DNA of 64,000 nucleotides from BOG-224 sp963783505 (lineage in GTDB: Bacteria > Acidobacteriota > Terriglobia > Bryobacterales > Bryobacteraceae). Shown piece after piece: positions 8,734 through 18,501 of this stretch. The DNA lies in NCBI GenBank assembly GCA_963783505.1, contig CAWAOP010000035.1:186001-250000 (forward strand). Reading direction: 5' to 3'. Position 1 is the stretch's first letter, and each line of letters begins with the position of its first letter. A model generated the notes under the pieces. It was not told where the DNA came from. It ran no database searches and was given only the letters and a program-made list of their open reading frames with translations. Both the position numbers and the translations under genes were made by a program.

Positions 8734-9702
8734 TCAGCCCAACAAGCGGGCCGCGGGCTTCGCGAAGTACGTCAGGATGATGCCCGCGCCCGCGCGCGCG
8801 ATGGAGGTGAGGCTTTCCATCATGGCGCGGTCGCGATCGATCCAGCCGTTGCGCGCGGCGCCGACGATCATAGAGTATTCGCCGCTCACCTGGTAGGCGG
8901 CGATGGGAACGTCGAAACGGCGGCGGGCTTCGGCGATCAGGTCCAGATAGGGCATGGCCGGCTTCACCATGATCATGTCCGCGCCTTCTTCCAGGTCCAG
9001 TTCGATTTCGCGCATGGCCTCGCGGCCATTGGCCGGATCCATCTGATAGCTGCGGCGGTCGCCGAACTGCGGCGCGGATTCGGCGGCCTCGCGGAACGGG
9101 CCGTAAAAAACCGACGCGAACTTGGCGGAGTAGGCCAGGATGGGCGTCTTCTCGAAGCCGTTCGCGTCGAGCGCCGTGCGGATGGCCGCGACGCGGCCGT
9201 CCATCATGTCCGAGGGCGCCACGATATCGGCTCCGGCGCGAGCGTGCGAAACGGCGGAACGCGCCAGCCAGTCGAGCGTGGCGTCGTTATCCACGTCGCC
9301 GTCTTTGATCAGGCCGCAGTGTCCGTGGCTGGTATATTCGCAGTTGCAGACATCGGTGATGGCCAGCAGTTTGGGCGTCTCGCGGCGGATTGCGCGCAAG
9401 GCGCGCTGCACGATGCCGTTATCGTCATAGGCGCCGGAGGCCATCTCATCCTTCGATTCGGGCAGCCCGAAGAGGATGACGCCGCCGATGCCGAGCGCGT
9501 GAATCTCGGCGCACTCCTTGACCAGCTCGTCGATGGACATTTGAAAATTGCCCGGCATGGCGCCGATTTCGCGTTTCACGCCCTCGCCGGGGCACGCGAA
9601 AAGCGGCAGGATGAACTGCGCCGGTTCAAGGCGCGTCTCGCGGACGAGGTTGCGGAGGGACTCGGTAGCGCGCAAGCGCCGCATGCGATGGACAGGAAAT
9701 GA
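8734..9702 (-). CDS. hemB: Delta-aminolevulinic acid dehydratase (porphobilinogen synthase)
   Basis: Condenses two 5-aminolevulinate molecules to porphobilinogen in tetrapyrrole synthesis (322 residues from MSFPVHRMRRLRATESLR). The active-site lysines are in SAKFASVFYGPF and MVKPAMPYLD. The cysteine cluster DVCNCEYTSHGHCG gives the three zinc ligands of zinc-type enzymes. PANGREAMREIELDLEEGAD matches the family. An in-frame start 33 nt further upstream exists, but the chosen one fits the family N-terminus better. The gene follows motB on the same strand after about 100 bp. No other heme gene is nearby. Confidence 0.96.
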   Translation of the reverse strand, partial: SFPVHRMRRLRATESLRNLVRETRLEPAQFILPLFACPGEGVKREIGAMPGNFQMSIDELVKECAEIHALGIGGVILFGLPESKDEMASGAYDDNGIVQRALRAIRRETPKLLAITDVCNCEYTSHGHCGLIKDGDVDNDATLDWLARSAVSHARAGADIVAPSDMMDGRVAAIRTALDANGFEKTPILAYSAKFASVFYGPFREAAESAPQFGDRRSYQMDPANGREAMREIELDLEEGADMIMVKPAMPYLDLIAEARRRFDVPIAAYQVSGEYSMIVGAARNGWIDRDRAMMESLTSIARAGAGIILTYFAKPAARLLG

Positions 9703-9808
9703 CATCAAGAGAATTCTACCGCCACAGCGCGACACCGCGGCAGCGGATTGTGGCGGCGCTATCCGCGCGGATTCCGGCTTCGTCTTCGACGGCTCCGAGC
9801 CGGCCGCC

Positions 9809-10564
9809 CTACTTGGCCGCGGGCTTGGCCGAGTCTTCGGGTTCCGGTTTCTCCACGTAGTGCACCACCAGAGAGATCCTGCGATTCGAGGCGTCTTCGG
9901 GGGCTTCGGGCTTGCGGAGGCGCTGGTCGGCGAAGCCGCGGACCTGCGTGACTTGTTTCGGTCCCAGTCCGTTTTCCTGCATGACGCGCCGCGCGGAGTT
10001 GGCGCGATCCACGGATAGCTCCCAGTTGCCGTAGTTGCTGCGGCCCGAGAACGGCCGCGAGTCCGTGTGGCCCTCGATAGAGACGGTGTTGGGAAGCTGC
10101 CCCAGTTCCTTGGCCAGCATGGTCAGAATATCCCGCCCGTCGTTGTTCAAGTCGGAAACGCCGGAGGGGAAGAACGTGCCGCTCTCCGTTTCGAGAAGCT
10201 CGATGCACAAGCCTTCGCCAGTCACCGTCATCTGAACCTGATCCTTGAGCTTTTCGAAGCCCGGCACCTGTTCGACGCTTTTCTGCAAGGCATCCTTCAG
10301 CAAGCCCATGTTTTCTTTGCCCAGCAGAACGTTGTTTCCGCTGCCGGCTTTGGCGGTTCCGGCTTTTTTTGAAGTTCCCGAGGGGTCGTGGAAGTACCCG
10401 GCGATGGCCTTCTGCACGCTCTCGCTCGAACTCATCAGCCAGAGCACGATGAACAGCGCCATCATGGCGGTCACAAAATCCGCATAGGCGACCTTCCACG
10501 CGCCGCCATGGTGGGCCGCGTGTTCCGCCTCCCTTCTGATAATGATTGGACGCTGATGCGACAT
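9809..10564 (-). CDS. motB: Flagellar motor stator protein MotB
   Basis: 251 residues. It has a short cytoplasmic N-terminus and one membrane helix, WKVAYADFVTAMMALFIVLW, that carries the proton-channel aspartate (YAD). An OmpA-like peptidoglycan-binding domain lies at about residues 130-235 (VSIEGHTDSRPF, ELSVDRANSARRVM). It pairs with MotA in the stator that drives flagellar rotation. It starts 12 bp after motA on the same strand. No other flagellar gene is in the window, so this is a detached stator operon. Confidence 0.94.
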   Translation of the reverse strand: MSHQRPIIIRREAEHAAHHGGAWKVAYADFVTAMMALFIVLWLMSSSESVQKAIAGYFHDPSGTSKKAGTAKAGSGNNVLLGKENMGLLKDALQKSVEQVPGFEKLKDQVQMTVTGEGLCIELLETESGTFFPSGVSDLNNDGRDILTMLAKELGQLPNTVSIEGHTDSRPFSGRSNYGNWELSVDRANSARRVMQENGLGPKQVTQVRGFADQRLRKPEAPEDASNRRISLVVHYVEKPEPEDSAKPAAK

Positions 10565-10576
10565 GGCTCGATGTCC

Positions 10577-11452
10577 CTAGGCCGCCTTCGCTACCTCAAC
10601 AGGTTTGTTGCGGCAGAGGCCCTCCAACTCCTGAAAGGTCGGGCGGATGTGGCCCGGGATCGCGCGCCGGCCCGCCTCGGCAGCCATGATGGGAGGCGTG
10701 CCTTTGATGAACGACATGATCGCGAGGCGCAGAACCTGGAAATAGGCTCTTTCCTCGTAGCCGAGTTTCGATAGGTTCGAGGCCAGCGGTCCGACCAGAC
10801 CGTAGCACAGCAGAATGCCGAGAAACGTTCCAACCAGCGCGGCCGCGACCTTGTGGCCGATCATTTCGGGAGGTCCGCCCAGAGCGCCCATGGTGATGAC
10901 GACGCCGAGCACCGCGGCCACGATGCCGAGCCCGGGCAGAGAATCGGCCGTAGTGGTGAGCGCTGCCACCGGGAGCCCGCTTTCGTGGTGGTGGACGCTG
11001 AGATCCGATTCCATCATCTGATCGATGTCGAACGGATCGACTACGCCCGTCGTCGCGGTCCGCAGAGTGTCGCAAATGAATTGGATAACGTGAGCGTCGC
11101 CCGTGATGGAGGGGTGGGCGGAAAAGATCTTGCTCTTGGACGGGTCTTCGATATCCGCCTCCACCGCCGACAGGCCGTCCTTGCGGGCGTGATTGAACAG
11201 ATCGAAAAGCATCTTGAGCGACTCCAGATAGCGCTCGCGCGTAAACGGCGATTTGCCGAACACGCGAATCACGCTGTGCAGGATCTTTTGTAAGACATGG
11301 GGCGGGTTGGCAATCAGCAACGTGCCCAGGGCCGCGCCGCCGATGATGAGCAACTCAGCCGGCTGCAGGAGCACAAGAAGGTTGCCCTTCTCCATCAGGT
11401 AACCGCCAACGATCGCTCCAAACACGACTACGATGCCTATGATCGGGAACAT
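10577..11452 (-). CDS. motA: Flagellar motor stator protein MotA
   Basis: 291 residues with four membrane helices: MFPIIGIVVVFGAIVGGYLMEKG, PAELLIIGGAALGTLLIA, then the late pair LPGLGIVAAVLGVVITMG and VGTFLGILLCYGLVGPLA. A charged cytoplasmic loop lies between them (about residues 60-160). It forms the proton-conducting stator with MotB. It lies 30 bp after the PAS/GGDEF-like gene and 12 bp before motB, so the three are probably co-transcribed, which suggests that the sensory protein bears on motor control. Confidence 0.94.
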   Translation of the reverse strand: MFPIIGIVVVFGAIVGGYLMEKGNLLVLLQPAELLIIGGAALGTLLIANPPHVLQKILHSVIRVFGKSPFTRERYLESLKMLFDLFNHARKDGLSAVEADIEDPSKSKIFSAHPSITGDAHVIQFICDTLRTATTGVVDPFDIDQMMESDLSVHHHESGLPVAALTTTADSLPGLGIVAAVLGVVITMGALGGPPEMIGHKVAAALVGTFLGILLCYGLVGPLASNLSKLGYEERAYFQVLRLAIMSFIKGTPPIMAAEAGRRAIPGHIRPTFQELEGLCRNKPVEVAKAA

Positions 11453-11482
11453 GTGTCGCCTCTTCGAAGTTGCATCCTCGCT

Positions 11483-12379
11483 CTAAACCACTACTACCGT
11501 CCCGTCGCCGTTACCCACGGCCGTTCCCAACGCCGACGTAGCTCGTAAGACCATCGCTTCGGGCGTATCGCCCGGGCAAACCACGGAGCCTCCCGCCGAA
11601 ATAGCCACCGAAAGCCGGTCTCCCCACCAGGGGATCGATTCCAAGCCGGCGATGCGCAGGAGCGAGCGGGAGGCTTCCGTCATCGTGGCAACGCCCACGC
11701 CGCGCAGCAATACCATGAACTCGTCTTTCAGCCACCGGCCCGCCACATCCGATGGGCCGATGTTCTTAGCCAGCGTTTGTCCGGTTGCGGAGAGGATCGC
11801 GGCAGTGGCCGTGCGGCCATCCGCCCGGAAAACGCGGTCCAGGTTATTAATCGAGACTATGAGGACGCCGAAGGGCACGCCGGTCTGCCTGAAATCATCC
11901 AGAGCCCGCCGCAAACGACCGGCCATGGCATCGGCGTCCGGCAGCCCCGTGGCGTCATCCGCTTGCTCCGACGCAGGCGCGGATACGCGCGCCGGAAGCC
12001 CCCCAGGGAGTTCGTCGAAGCATTCCGCCGCCCCGATGATCATCCCGTCGTTATCCCGGATCGGCGTGGCGCGCACGCGGACCGGCACGCGGAAGCCGTC
12101 GCGATGGAGCGCGAACACGTCCGCTTCGCGGGAATGGCCGTCGTGCATGGTGAGCGCCAGGGGACAATTCTGGCCGCAAAGCGAGAGACCATTCGCGTCG
12201 CAATGGAGCAGAAGATTGTCCTGGCAATGACGGCCGAGCACCTCTTGCTCCAGGTAGCCCGTAATGCGAGCCGCTCCCTCGCTCCAAAGCACGATGCGGC
12301 GATCGCGATCCACTAGATACACGCCGATCGGGAGACTCCTGAGGAGTTCTTTGTAGTCCGGCTCGTGATCCTGGAACAT
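11483..12379 (-). CDS. PAS domain protein with degenerate GGDEF domain
   Basis: 298 residues. A PAS fold fills residues 10-125 (LLRSLPIGVYLVDRDRRIVLW, ARITGYLEQEVLGR) with a cysteine-rich insert (CDANGLSLCGQNC). A GGDEF-type fold follows from about residue 150. The catalytic signature reads RWLKDEF where GG(D/E)EF is expected, so the two glycines that hold GTP are missing and diguanylate cyclase activity is unlikely. It may sense a ligand or redox state through PAS and signal by protein contact. It is the first gene of the motAB operon. Confidence 0.8.
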   Translation of the reverse strand: MFQDHEPDYKELLRSLPIGVYLVDRDRRIVLWSEGAARITGYLEQEVLGRHCQDNLLLHCDANGLSLCGQNCPLALTMHDGHSREADVFALHRDGFRVPVRVRATPIRDNDGMIIGAAECFDELPGGLPARVSAPASEQADDATGLPDADAMAGRLRRALDDFRQTGVPFGVLIVSINNLDRVFRADGRTATAAILSATGQTLAKNIGPSDVAGRWLKDEFMVLLRGVGVATMTEASRSLLRIAGLESIPWWGDRLSVAISAGGSVVCPGDTPEAMVLRATSALGTAVGNGDGTVVVV

Positions 12380-12434
12380 TCCGTCTGCTCTCTTGGCATA
12401 TCGGCGCGTTGGGGAAGTTCTCTAGCGGCAGGTT

Positions 12435-14769
12435 TTGACTTCCCGGCTGAGGGCGCGTATTCCTGGAGTTGTGGGCGCCAAATTGGGGAGGCGGACGGCA
12501 TTTGCCCTGATCGGCTTCACGGCCGCCGTAGCGCAGATTACACTCATGCGCGAGCTGATGGCTGTTTTCGGCGGGAACGAAATCTCGCTGGGGCTGATGC
12601 TCGCGAGTTGGTTGCTGTGGACGGCCGCCGGCAGCGCGATCTTCGGACGGATAACGCTTTGCATGAGCCGGCCGCGGCTCTCCCTCGCGACGCTGGAGGC
12701 GCTTGCGGCGGTCGCGTTTCCTCTGACCATCCAGGCCATCCGTGCTTCGAAGACGGCCCTCGAAGCCGTGCCAGGGGAAAGCTTGGGCCCGGCGGCGGTT
12801 TTGTTGGTTTCCGTAGGAGCCTTGAGCCTTTTCTGCCTGGTTTCCGGCGCGTCGTTTGCGGCGGCGGGGCGGCTGCGCGCGATGGAGGCCGGGGTCTCCG
12901 GAGCGGACGCCACAAGCGTGGTGTATGTGTACGAATGCGTGGGCTCGGCGGCGGGAGGTCTGCTGGCGGGTGTCGCGCTGGTCCGGTTCTTCTCGCCATT
13001 CCAAATCGCCTGCGTCCTCGGAGCGCTGAATTTCATAGCGGCGGCGTACTTCGTGTTACGGCGGAAAAGGCTTCGTCTGGCCGTTGCGGCCGCCGTAGCC
13101 GCGTTCGCCTTCGCCGGTATGTTCTCGGCGGGGACGCTTCTGGACATGCGCTCGCTCGCGTGTCTGTGGCCGGGCTACCGGCTGCTGGCCGCGCGCAATT
13201 CGGCGTATGGGAACCTGGCCGTGGTTGAGTCCGAGGGCATGCGCAGCCTGTATGAGAACGGACTGCTGGAATTCCACGCGCCCGATCCGGAGGGCGCGGA
13301 AGAGGCTGTCCATTACGCGCTGCTCGAAACCCCTTCGCCACGCGCCGTTCTCATGATTGGCGGCGGGATGAACGGAAGCCTCGGGCAGGCGCTGCGGTAC
13401 CCGTCAATCGAGCGGATCGATTACGTGGAGCTCGATCCGGCGGCGCTCGAATTGGCGAGCGAGTATTTTCCGGAGACCTGGAAGGCGGCCTTGGCGCGAT
13501 CCGCGCGTTCACATTCACGTAACCGACGGGCGGATGTTTCTTCAGACCGTTCCCGCGTCTTTCGATGTTGTGATTGTGAATCTGCCCGAGCCGCAAACGG
13601 CGCAGTTGAATCGCTATTACACCGAAGAGTTCTTCCGCGAGGCCTCGGCGAAGCTCACGGTTGCGGGCGTGTTCTCATTCAGTCTGCCCGCTTCCGAGAC
13701 CTACATTTCACCCGAGCGGGCGGAGTTCCTTCGGACGATTCTGAAAACGCTGCGCACGGTGTTTCCGGATGTGGCCGTGCTGCCGGGAGAAACGGTCCAC
13801 TTCTTCGCCGCCAAGCGTGCCGGAGTTTTGGTTCGCGACGCCGATTCGTTGCTGGCGCGCCTCGGCGCACGCGGCGTCAAAACGGAGTACGTCCGCGAAT
13901 ACTACTTGCCGTTTCGCATGTCCCCGGAACGGGTGGCTGCGCTGGAAGTGGCGATTGCGCCGCGGCCGGAGACGCGCGTTAACCGGGACTTCGCTCCGGC
14001 TGCTTATTATTTCGATACCGTCCTTTGGACCAGCCGGTTCGGCAAAGGATACTCCACCGCGCTGCGAAGCCTGGCAAGCATAGGCTTCGGCTGGCTTCTG
14101 GCGGCGGCCGGCGCGGTTTCGGCGCTTGTCTTAGTAATGGCGTGGCGCGCGAACGGCAGAAGGAAGACATTTGCCGCGGCGTGCTGTACCTCGACCATGG
14201 GATTCACGCTGATCGGCCTCGAAGTGCTGCTGCTGCTGGCGTTCCAGGCGGCGTATGGTAGCGTGTACCAGCGGTTGGCGATCTTGATCGGCGCGTTTAT
14301 GGCGGGCATGGCTTTAGGAAGCTGGCGCTCGATGACCGGTCCGGATGCGATGGGGCGCAACCAGCGCGCTCTGGCGTGGCTGCAGGGCGCGGCGGCCGTG
14401 GCCCCGCTAGCGTCATGCGCCATTCTCCCGGCGCTGGCGCGGATGCCGGCCTCGGCAGGCCAGGCGACGCTGTTCGCAGCGGCATTCCTCTGTGGGGCGA
14501 TGGGGGGATTCCAGTTTCCCATTGCGAGCCGGGTGTTCTTCTCGGAGCCGAGACGCGGAGTGGGCGCGCTCTATGCATTGGACCTGGCGGGTTCCTGCGT
14601 GGGCGCGCTGCTATTCGGCGCGTACCTGATTCCCGTCGTAGGGTTCATGAGGACGGCGCTGCTGGCGGCCGTGGTGAATGTGGGGCCGGCGGCTGCGGCG
14701 ATTACGGCCGCGCGCGAGAGCGGGGCCTGGGTCTCAACTGCTGGCGGTTCAAGTGGGTGGCTGCGATAA
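12435..14769 (+). pseudogene. Membrane-bound spermidine-synthase-like protein, frameshifted
   Basis: Two overlapping frames make one protein of about 777 residues. The first (from TTG 12435) has about seven membrane helices and then a class I methyltransferase-like spermidine synthase domain (MIGGGMNGSLGQAL, YVELDPAALELA). At about 13491-13495 (TTGGCGCGAT) the reading frame must drop one G to continue as DPRVHIHVTDGRMFLQ. The second frame (to 14769) finishes the domain (FDVVIVNLPEPQ) and adds another six or so membrane helices. This matches the family of fused MFS-like/spermidine synthase proteins, whose substrate is usually unknown. One extra base is the only damage, so a sequencing indel is possible. 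Confidence 0.8.
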
Positions 14770-14785
14770 TGAACCGAGGGTTCCT

Positions 14786-15013
14786 ATGATTGAGTGGACA
14801 ACCTGCGCGGCTGTCGATAGGCATCCCCAGAAGCTAAGCGGCGCCTGGGTGTTTCGGGGGACTCGCGTACCGGTTTCCGCTCTCTTTTCAAATCTAGAGG
14901 GAGGCGCCACGGTTGACGAGTTCCTCGAATGGTTTCCCGGCGTATCGCGCGAGCAGGTGAAGATAGTGCTGGAACACGCCTCTCGCAGCCTGGGTGCTCC
15001 GATAGCGGCGTGA
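14786..15013 (+). CDS. DUF433 family antitoxin-like protein
   Basis: 75 residues from the ATG at 14786. The sequence LSGAWVFRGTRVPVSALFSNLEGG followed by VDEFLEWFPGVSREQVKIVLEHA is typical of DUF433, a small winged-helix family usually encoded just before a DUF5615 PIN-like toxin. Here the next gene overlaps by GTGA but is cut short. It starts 16 bp after the membrane fusion gene. Confidence 0.85.
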   Translation: MIEWTTCAAVDRHPQKLSGAWVFRGTRVPVSALFSNLEGGATVDEFLEWFPGVSREQVKIVLEHASRSLGAPIAA

Positions 15014-15069
15014 CACGCAGATTGCGCATTCTCCTCGACCACAACGAAATCGAAATTCCGTTTCACTGA
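15010..15069 (+). pseudogene. Truncated DUF5615-like PIN toxin remnant
   Basis: GTG at 15010 overlaps the DUF433 stop. The 19 codons read VTRRLRILLDHNEIEIPFH then stop. LRILLDHN matches the first beta strand and active-site aspartate of DUF5615/PIN-like toxins, but the remaining ~90 residues are absent and the following bases do not continue the fold in any frame I could read. Probably the stub of a lost toxin. Confidence 0.5.
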
Positions 15070-15099
15070 TTCGGCGCGATCACAACGGAGTTCCCGCGC

Positions 15100-15498
15100 C
15101 TAAGCTCCCAGCGGACGGCCTATCTCCCAGTGATGTCCGAAGGGGTCGGCCACGCGGCCGACTCTCCAGCCGTGTCCTTCGCTAACCGGATAGACCACGG
15201 AGGCGCCCGCCGCGCACGCCTGCGCAAAGAAAGAATCCGGGTCGGCAACCGTTAGCAAAATCCGGACGGAACTTCCTCTTAGGGTTTCCGGGCTGAAATT
15301 ACCGTGCTCCGGGGATTCATCGGCGACCCAGAACTCCGAGCCGCCGATAGACAGTCTCGCTACGACGCCTCCTCCGCCCTCTAGCCGATAAACCTCGGTG
15401 GCTCCGAACGCCAACTTGTAGAATTCAACGGCGTGCGCGCTCCCGCGCACCGATAACCAAGGTGAGATTGAAGATCGAAATGAAGGATCAGATGGCAT
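15100..15498 (-). CDS. VOC-fold (glyoxalase/PhnB-like) protein
   Basis: 132 residues. Two beta-alpha-beta-beta-beta units: the first begins SISPWLSVRGSAHAVEFYKLAFGA and the second RILLTVADPDSFFAQACAAGA, ending VADPFGHHWEIGRP. This is the vicinal oxygen chelate fold of the PhnB-like/glyoxalase group; substrate unknown. It begins inside the 3' end of the HicB-like gene (11-bp overlap), so the two share a transcript. Confidence 0.85.
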   Translation of the reverse strand: MPSDPSFRSSISPWLSVRGSAHAVEFYKLAFGATEVYRLEGGGGVVARLSIGGSEFWVADESPEHGNFSPETLRGSSVRILLTVADPDSFFAQACAAGASVVYPVSEGHGWRVGRVADPFGHHWEIGRPLGA

Positions 15499-15676
15499 TC
15501 ATCGAATCCTTCTCGCCGTATTCAGCGGCGATCATTTCGAAGACGCCGCCGAGTTCGGCCAGGGCCTGTTCCCGCGTCGGCATGAGAGCGTAGCAGCCGG
15601 GGATGGCAGGGACTTCCGCCACCCAGCCGTCCGGCTGGTTCCGGTACAAGACTACCTTGTATTCGTCAAGGCTCAT
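15488..15676 (-). CDS. HicB-like small protein without HicA partner
   Basis: 62 residues. The sequence YKVVLYRNQPDGWVAEVPAIPG, then TREQALAELGGVFEMI, is the degenerate RNase H-like fold of HicB antitoxins. No HicA-like gene lies on either side, and the C-terminal DNA-binding domain of full-length HicB is missing. It is therefore an orphan. The overlap with the VOC gene may be accidental. Confidence 0.8.
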   Translation of the reverse strand: MSLDEYKVVLYRNQPDGWVAEVPAIPGCYALMPTREQALAELGGVFEMIAAEYGEKDSMNAI

Positions 15677-15771
15677 TCCGTTCTTATTCTACGATAGTCA
15701 TCGGAGCGTTTGAGTCTTGCACGCCGGACAATACACTTGAGGCCAGCTAAACTCGCCCGAGAACCGGTCAT

Positions 15772-17292
15772 CTACATTCCCTTGGCTTCCCCGAACACCA
15801 ACGCCGTAAACCGGAACAAATCCGAATCCGCGCTCTGCCAGGCATCGGTGTTGAGGCCCGCTTTGATACAAACCTCCTTGAGGAACTCGCCGCGATTCCA
15901 TTTCTGTTCGGTAGCTACTTGAGGTAACAGCAATCCTTCGCGGCGGCCCTGGCGGATCAGCAGGCCATGTTGGCCGATCACGATTTCCTTGGTGTCCAAT
16001 ATGCGCCGCATGGGGGATAGAACCGATATCTCGTACTGCAGGCTTGTGAGTTCCAAAGAGTCCACGGGTTGGAAACGGGTATCTTCGGTCGCGGCGAACT
16101 TCGCCACGTCGCGGACGGTGATGTAGAGCGGCTTCATCGGCGCCACGTAGCCGATGCAGCCTCGCAACTGGCCGCGCTCGGTCAGGGTGACGAATGCGCC
16201 GCGTTCCTGATTCAGCGCTTCGGAGGCCGGTTCTGGCGGCTGGTACGTTTTGCCGGTCCGGACGGCCGCTTCGACTGACTGGCGAGCGATGGAAAGCAGC
16301 AGCGGCTTTGTCGCTCTCGGGAAGCGAGAATGGCGCCTCATCGGCCGAACCGCGGGGCGGCTTCCTCACAAACGCCACCGCTCCGTAGCCCACCACGCGG
16401 CTCTTATCGCCGATGGCCACATCGCCGGAGTTGGCGTATTTCAGAACCCTGGCCTGCGTGCCTCCGAGGCGTTCGGAGGCGATCATGGCGGCGATAATAG
16501 GCCAGCCTCCGCAGGCTTCCCAGATTTGCTGCGGGAGATTGCGCGACAGGCTGAGGTAGTCGAACTCCTCAATGCCCTTCAGAGTCTTGTGATCCATCTT
16601 CACGGCTTGGTCGTAGGTGTGGTAGTGGGAGAGGTCGGAACTGGCGACGATCAGCGTGGTGGGTGAATTCTGCAAGCAGCTTGGCGAGCGCAAGACCTAA
16701 CGTGCGGCACGTATCGTAATCCTGGTTGCCCACCACGATCGGCACAATCTGAACCTGGCCGATCTCGCGCTGGATAAAGGGCAGATGAACCTCGACGGAA
16801 TGCTCGAGCTTATCCGGCGCCGGCGTGTGGCCGGCGCCCGAGAGGCGTGATGGAACTGCCATTGGCGAGTTTGGCGGCGAATGCGCGATCTACGGGAACC
16901 TGGCCGAAGGGCGTCGTGTAGGCTGAGCCATCGTAAACGGAGGCGAAGTTGAAAGCTTCGTAGTGTGACGGCGCGATAATCACGACGCGGTCGATTTTCT
17001 TACCTTTGACCGCGGCCCAGGAGTAAGCGGCCACCTGTCCTGCGTATTCGTAGCCCGCGTGCGGGACGACGATCGCCACCGGGTCGAGCGGCTCCTGCTT
17101 GGCGTTGGCCATAAAGCCGTCGATCATCTGTCCCAGTAATTTCGGATCGGACGGATAGAATCCCTGGCCCGGCGCTCCCGCTACCGCCATGGGCCGGACC
17201 TTGGGAGTCTGGCTGACGCCCGCCTTGCCGCATTGCGCCAGGGCTACGCACGCCAGCGTGGCGCACGCGAACGACCAACGGGGAATCCTCAT
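15772..17292 (-). pseudogene. MEMO-AMMECR1 fusion (AmmeMemoRadiSam system A/B), three frameshifts
   Basis: The ATG at 17292 overlaps the stop of the radical SAM gene (ATGA). The N-terminus MRIPRWSFACATLACVALAQCGK looks like a lipoprotein or export signal. The MEMO domain follows (IVVPHAGYEYAG, HSVEVHLPFIQ, SSDLSHYHTYDQAVKMDH), then the AMMECR1 domain (QERGAFVTLTERGQLRGCIGY, KWNRGEFLKEVCIKAGL), ending at 15772. The frame changes at about 16845, 16665 and 16308 (the last at an AAA run). Each change resumes exactly where homology resumes, so the gene may be intact in the organism. These domains form the conserved AmmeMemoRadiSam set; their chemistry is not established. Confidence 0.82.
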
Positions 17293-18491
17293 GCTTGTAG
17301 CGCTCCTTCCCACATGCCCGGAATGGGCGTTTGGCAGAACTGGCACTTGCCTTTATCGATATGGAACGCGCGGATCGTGAATCCGTTGCGTTCCACCACC
17401 ACCCGCCGGCACTTAGGGCACCGCGTGTTTTCGGCCGGATGCCCGGGAACGTTGCCGATGTAAACGTAGTTGAGGCCTTCGGCATCGCCAATGGCTTTGG
17501 CCCGTTCGAGTGTCTCGACGGGCGTGGAGGGCAGGTTCTTGAGCAGGTACTCGGGGTGGAAACGCGTGAAGTGGACCGGAACATCGGGGCCGAGCTCCGT
17601 TTTCACCCAGCGCGACATCCCGCGGAAATCCTGGTCGGAGTCGTTGAGCGTCGGAATGACCAGGTAGACGATTTCGTTCCAGACTTTTTGCTTGCGTATG
17701 GCCACGAGCGTGTTCTGGACGGGTTTTAGTTCGCCGTTGACCACTTCCTTGTAGAACTTCTCCGTAAAGCCTTTGAGATCGATTTTGATCGCGTCCACGC
17801 GGCGGCACATCTCGGCGAGCGGGTCCTGCTGGATGTAGCCTCCGGAGACCACCACGCTGCGTACGCCCGCCGCGCGGCCGGCGTCGGCGCAGTCCAGTAC
17901 ATACTCGCAGAAGACCGTTGGCTCGCTGTAGGTGTAAGCGATGGAAAAACAGCGATTGTTGCGCGCCAAAGCGGCGAGGTTCTGCGGCGGGATGTAATCG
18001 GCGTGCACCTGTTCGGGGCGCGATTGCGAGATGTCCCAGTTCTGGCACATCTTGCAGTTCACGTTGCAGCCGGCGGTGGCTACGGAGAATGCCAGAGTGC
18101 CGGGCGCGAAGTGGAAGAGCGGCTTTTTCTCGACCGGGTCTACGTTGGCGGCGCAGACTCGCGAGTGAACCAGCGTATAGTATTTGCCTTCGCGGTTCTC
18201 GCGTACGCCGCAGTAGCCGCGCTCCTGATCGTCGATTACACATTCACGAGGGCACAGCTTACACTTGATCTTTTTGTAGGACTGCTTCTCGTAGAACTTG
18301 GCTTCCTGGATGAAGCGGGCGTCGCTCGGCGTGGCTGCGGCTGCACCGCGAATCGCGCATGCGCCGAGGCAGGGGAGAGTCGCGAGTTCGAGGAACCGGC
18401 GGCGGTCGAGGCCCGCGTGGGGCAGGCTGATAGCCTGCGGCGGGTTGGCAACCCGCCTCTGCTCGCCAAACTGACCCGCGCCGCCCCTCAT
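17289..18491 (-). CDS. amrS: AmmeMemoRadiSam system radical SAM enzyme with Tat-like leader
   Basis: 400 residues from the ATG at 18491. A twin-arginine-type leader, LDRRRFLELATLPCLGACAIRG, precedes the enzyme. A cysteine pair region (CKLCPRECVIDDQERGYCGVR) precedes the SAM [4Fe-4S] motif CNVNCKMC (CxxxCxxC). The C-terminus has two more CxxC pairs (CPKC and CQFC). This is the radical SAM partner of MEMO and AMMECR1. The first ~20 codons contain hairpin-repeat DNA (18420-18480), so the true start could be nearer the RRR. It is the middle gene of the DUF362-amrS-MEMO/AMMECR1 operon (10-bp gap, then 4-bp overlap). Confidence 0.92.
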   Translation of the reverse strand: MRGGAGQFGEQRRVANPPQAISLPHAGLDRRRFLELATLPCLGACAIRGAAAATPSDARFIQEAKFYEKQSYKKIKCKLCPRECVIDDQERGYCGVRENREGKYYTLVHSRVCAANVDPVEKKPLFHFAPGTLAFSVATAGCNVNCKMCQNWDISQSRPEQVHADYIPPQNLAALARNNRCFSIAYTYSEPTVFCEYVLDCADAGRAAGVRSVVVSGGYIQQDPLAEMCRRVDAIKIDLKGFTEKFYKEVVNGELKPVQNTLVAIRKQKVWNEIVYLVIPTLNDSDQDFRGMSRWVKTELGPDVPVHFTRFHPEYLLKNLPSTPVETLERAKAIGDAEGLNYVYIGNVPGHPAENTRCPKCRRVVVERNGFTIRAFHIDKGKCQFCQTPIPGMWEGALQA

Positions 18492-18501
18492 GATCGGCAA
18501 C

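Noticed and set aside
18420..18491. Taking the repeat-derived N-terminus of the radical SAM protein as a real domain
   Set aside because: The DNA here contains two hairpin words (GGCAGGCTGATAGCCTGC and GGCGGGTTGGCAACCCGCC); the residues before LDRRRFL are probably not conserved and the start may lie further in.
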